From assembly GCF_014650555.1 (NCBI RefSeq), contig NZ_BMVE01000025.1:1-33759 (forward strand): DNA of 33,759 bases, written 5' to 3'. Shown in pieces: positions 31,905 through 33,759 of this stretch. The notes below the pieces were generated by a model that had not been told where the DNA came from, searched no databases, and saw nothing but the letters and a program-made list of their open reading frames with translations. The translations under genes and the position numbers were made by a program. The stretch's first letter is position 1. Each line of letters starts with the position of its first letter. The stretch comes from Streptomyces goshikiensis (GTDB lineage: Bacteria > Actinomycetota > Actinomycetes > Streptomycetales > Streptomycetaceae).

Positions 31905-31946
31905 CTGATCTTGTTCGGGAATCGACCGTTTTCTGAGCAAGATCAG
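31905..31946. repeat. Inverted repeat after the ArsR gene
   Basis: CTGATCTTG (31905-31913) and CAAGATCAG (31938-31946) are perfect; adding three bases the arms are 11 of 12. With a 24-bp interior this could be a terminator of the regulator gene or part of the resolution site of the adjacent resolvase gene. Confidence 0.4.
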
Positions 31947-32292
31947 TAAGTGGCGGCTCGCAGTTGGGACGACGCCCGATCATGCGCGAGAAACGGTGTC
32001 AAAAGTCGGTGTGCTCAAGAACTTGAGAGGCACCGTATTCTGTGCGATCTGGCGGGTGCAGACGCCTCCGGACGGCGACACCGCCGATCTCCTCGCCCCA
32101 GTCCCTGCCGTGCAGGGCGCGCTCGTCGGGTACGCCCGCGTTTCGACCCAGGGGCAATTGCTCGACCGGCAGATTCACGCACTCACCGAAGCAGGCTGCA
32201 TCAGGATCTTCGCCGACAAGAAGTCCGGCAAGAACGCGGAACGCGAGGAACTGCGTAAGGCCCTCGACTACCTCCGCGAAGGCGACACCCTA

Positions 32293-33181
32293 GAGCGTGT
32301 CCGCAATGTCGATTGGTCGTTACTCCGTTCGTGGTGCGTCGTCATGAACTGACTGATCAGGCCTGGGAAGTGATCGGGCCGTTGCTGGCTCCGCCCCGGA
32401 TGGGGCGTCCCGTCCGGGACCGGCGACAGGTACTGAACGGCATCCTGTGGAAGCTGTCCACGGGTGCGGCCTGGCGGGACCTGCCCGAGCGGTACGGACC
32501 GTGGAAGACCGTCTATGAACGGTTCCGCCGCTGGTCAGCCGACGGAACCTGGGACCGGCTCCTGGCTCACGTCCAGCAGCACTCGGATGCGATCGGCGAA
32601 GTCGACTGGTCGGTCGTCTGTGTCGACTCGACGATCGTGCGGGCCCACCAGCACGCCGCCGGGGCCCGAAAAGGGGCCCTGGACCGGCGAGGCACTCGGC
32701 CGGTCCCGCGGCGGACTGAGCACGAAGATCCACCTCGCCTGCGACGGGCGGGGCCGGCCGCTCGCGTTCACGATCACCGGCGGGAACGTCAACGACTGCA
32801 CACAGTTCGAGCCGGTCATGGCCCGCATCCGCATCAAGCGGTGCGGGCCGGGCCGGCCCCGCACCCGACCGCGGCGGGTGGTCGGCGACAAGGGCTACAG
32901 CTCCCGCAAGATCCGCTCCTACCTGCGTAAACGCGGTATCGCCTGCACCATCCCCGAACGCATCGACCAGATCAGCGGACGCCTGCGACGCGGCGAGAGC
33001 CTGTGCCGACTCGACCGCACCGTCTACCGGCGCCGCAACGTCGTCGAACGCTGCTTCAACCGGCTCAAGCAGAACAAAGCCCTCGCCACCCGCTATGACA
33101 AACGAGCCCGCCACTACCAAGCCCTGGTCGCCCTCGCCTGCCTGCGACTATGGCTCCCCAACTGACATTGCGGACAGGCCC
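32293..33181 (+). mobile_element. Complete IS5-family insertion sequence
   Basis: About 889 bp. Terminal inverted repeats: the left end matches the right end over GTCCGCAATGTC with 2-3 mismatches outside (left 32293-32310, right 33164-33181). TA flanks both ends (32291-32292, 33182-33183) as the target duplication. It encodes one transposase with a frameshift. It splits a resolvase gene. A fragment of a related IS5-type element is at 28276-28415. Confidence 0.88.
32331..33165 (+). CDS. IS5-family transposase, two overlapping frames
   Basis: The first frame (GTG 32331; a TTG at 32313 also possible) encodes VVRRHELTDQAWEVIGPLLA..WRDLPERYGPWKTVYERFRRW and the first catalytic Asp in VCVDSTIVRAHQH. 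At the run CGAAAAGGGGCCC (about 32668) sense shifts by +1 to the second frame: GGLSTKIHLACDG, VVGDKGYSSRKIR (second Asp), RRNVVERCFNRLKQNKALAT (Glu), ending at 33165. The DDE set is therefore complete only by frame change, as in IS427-group members with programmed frameshifting; a true mutation cannot be excluded. Confidence 0.85.
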
Positions 33182-33640
33182 TAGCCCGTCCCCTCACTCG
33201 ATCGGTTCGGCCGCTCTATTCAAGACCTCATCACCATCGTCTCCGGCCTGCGAAAGCGCGGCATCGGCTTCACGTCGCTCCATGAGGCGCTCGACACCAC
33301 CACGCCCGGCGGGCGCCTGGTCTTCCACGTCTTCGCCGCGCTCGCGGAGTTCATCCGCGAACTTATCGTCCAGGGCACCAGCGAGGGCCTGGACGCAGCC
33401 CGCGCCCGTGGCGCCCGCTTCGGCCGCCCGCCGGCCATGACCGAGGAACAGATCCGCCACGCCGGGGACTTGCTCACCCGCCCGGAGAACACTGTCACCT
33501 CGATCGCCAAGCTCCTTGGCTTCTCCCGCAACACGATCTACAAGTACGTACCCGAGCTGAAAGGTGGCCGGATCACGCTCGACAAGACTGACAGCATGCC
33601 GGCTCTGCCCCGCCCCGCACAGTCAGCGGAGTGATCAGCG

Positions 33641-33671
33641 GCTACCGCTAAATTCCGCTCCGATACTCCCC
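33641..33671. repeat. Possible Tn3-type terminal repeat
   Basis: Seven bases after the resolvase stop, the complement of this stretch reads GGGGAGTATCGGAGCGG then AATTTAGCGG, with the GGGG outer end and AT-rich middle usual for Tn3-family 38-bp repeats. I did not find the partner end in the window, so this is tentative. Confidence 0.3.
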
Positions 33672-33759
33672 AAGGGCCTGTGTCAGGGGCGCCTCAATGA
33701 GTACCTGACCGCGTATGGCAAGGTATGCCGACGACTCGCGCCGGCCGGGCTCCGCGCGG
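33672..33759 (+). other. Possible start of a further open frame at the window edge
   Basis: A frame reading KGLCQGRLNEYLTAYGKVCR, RLAPAGLRA is open to the window end. No start codon or motif identifies it. Confidence 0.2.

Larger units (their letters stand above)
32110..33634 (+). pseudogene. Tn3-type serine resolvase interrupted by IS5 element
   Basis: From GTG 32110 the frame encodes MQGALVGYARVSTQGQLLDR, with the nucleophile Ser in YARVST, through DYLREGDTL at 32292, where the IS enters. Beyond the IS, from 33188 in another frame: PSLDRFGRSIQDLITIVSGL, EALDTTTPGGRLVFHVFAAL AEFIRELIVQGTSEGL, then RPPAMTEEQIRHAGDLLTRP and an HTH tail SIAKLLGFSRNTIYKYVPEL, ending at 33634. Removing the IS still leaves a 1-nt frame difference, so the gene is broken twice. 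The family resolves Tn3 cointegrates. Coordinates 32293-33181 are the insertion. Confidence 0.85.

Overview
The window looks like accessory DNA from a Streptomyces-type actinomycete. Composition is strongly GC-rich throughout, GTG starts and purine-rich Shine-Dalgarno sites are common, and several short proteins look like conserved Streptomyces hypotheticals. The CRISPR repeats are of the actinobacterial type I-E kind. Transposon relics, truncated genes and frameshifts are dense, so part of the region is decaying. Some frameshifts, especially at 18.5-21.7 kb, could also be assembly errors in homopolymers.

Region 1 (1-9748). Two CRISPR arrays in the same orientation (14 repeats at 200-1020; 10 repeats at 9174-9748) share an almost identical leader and bracket about 8 kb. 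Only one cas gene is recognisable: a cas2e whose N-terminus has been lost, just before the second leader. Between the arrays lie an IS110 transposase relic and a compact two-way gene cluster. Leftward and translationally coupled, the cluster has a dCTP deaminase-like protein, a HIT protein, an unassigned protein and an IscS/DndA-like cysteine desulfurase. Rightward it has a LysR-type regulator and a protein fusing an endonuclease/exonuclease/phosphatase domain to a methyltransferase. A convergent MazG-like pyrophosphohydrolase and a decayed Fic/Doc-type toxin-antitoxin pair follow. The mix of nucleotide-handling, sulfur-mobilising and methyltransferase functions makes this the best candidate for an undescribed nucleotide-modification or nucleotide-based defence system.

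Region 2 (9749-18565). Small genes and regulatory DNA. Two paralogous small CxxC proteins (10027-10263, 13943-14197) each sit next to arrays of short repeats phased at about 10 bp. The intact example is divergent from a fusion of an HTH domain, a coiled coil and a complete adenylate kinase (14403-15659). A third phased array (10959-11028) has seven copies. Two proteins with RX4H (HEPN-like) signatures, a membrane-anchored protein, a phage-like fibronectin III relic and a small gene with an in-frame TGA are also here.

Region 3 (18566-21655). A long, repeatedly frameshifted coding region of unknown function with several CxxC zinc-ribbon-like motifs.

Region 4 (21656-29000). Nuclease-like and hypothetical proteins: a candidate PD-(D/E)XK protein, a truncated secreted HNH protein and a DUF3223/HNH-like protein. 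Two convergent DUF1963-like paralogues flank a 138-bp element with 18-bp perfect inverted repeats, an internally deleted tyrosine-recombinase relic and other debris.

Region 5 (29001-33759). A GNAT-MFS operon divergent from an ArsR-type regulator, with a large palindrome between them. It is flanked by a Tn3-family transposase C-terminal relic on the left and, on the right, a Tn3-type serine resolvase split by a complete IS5-family element.
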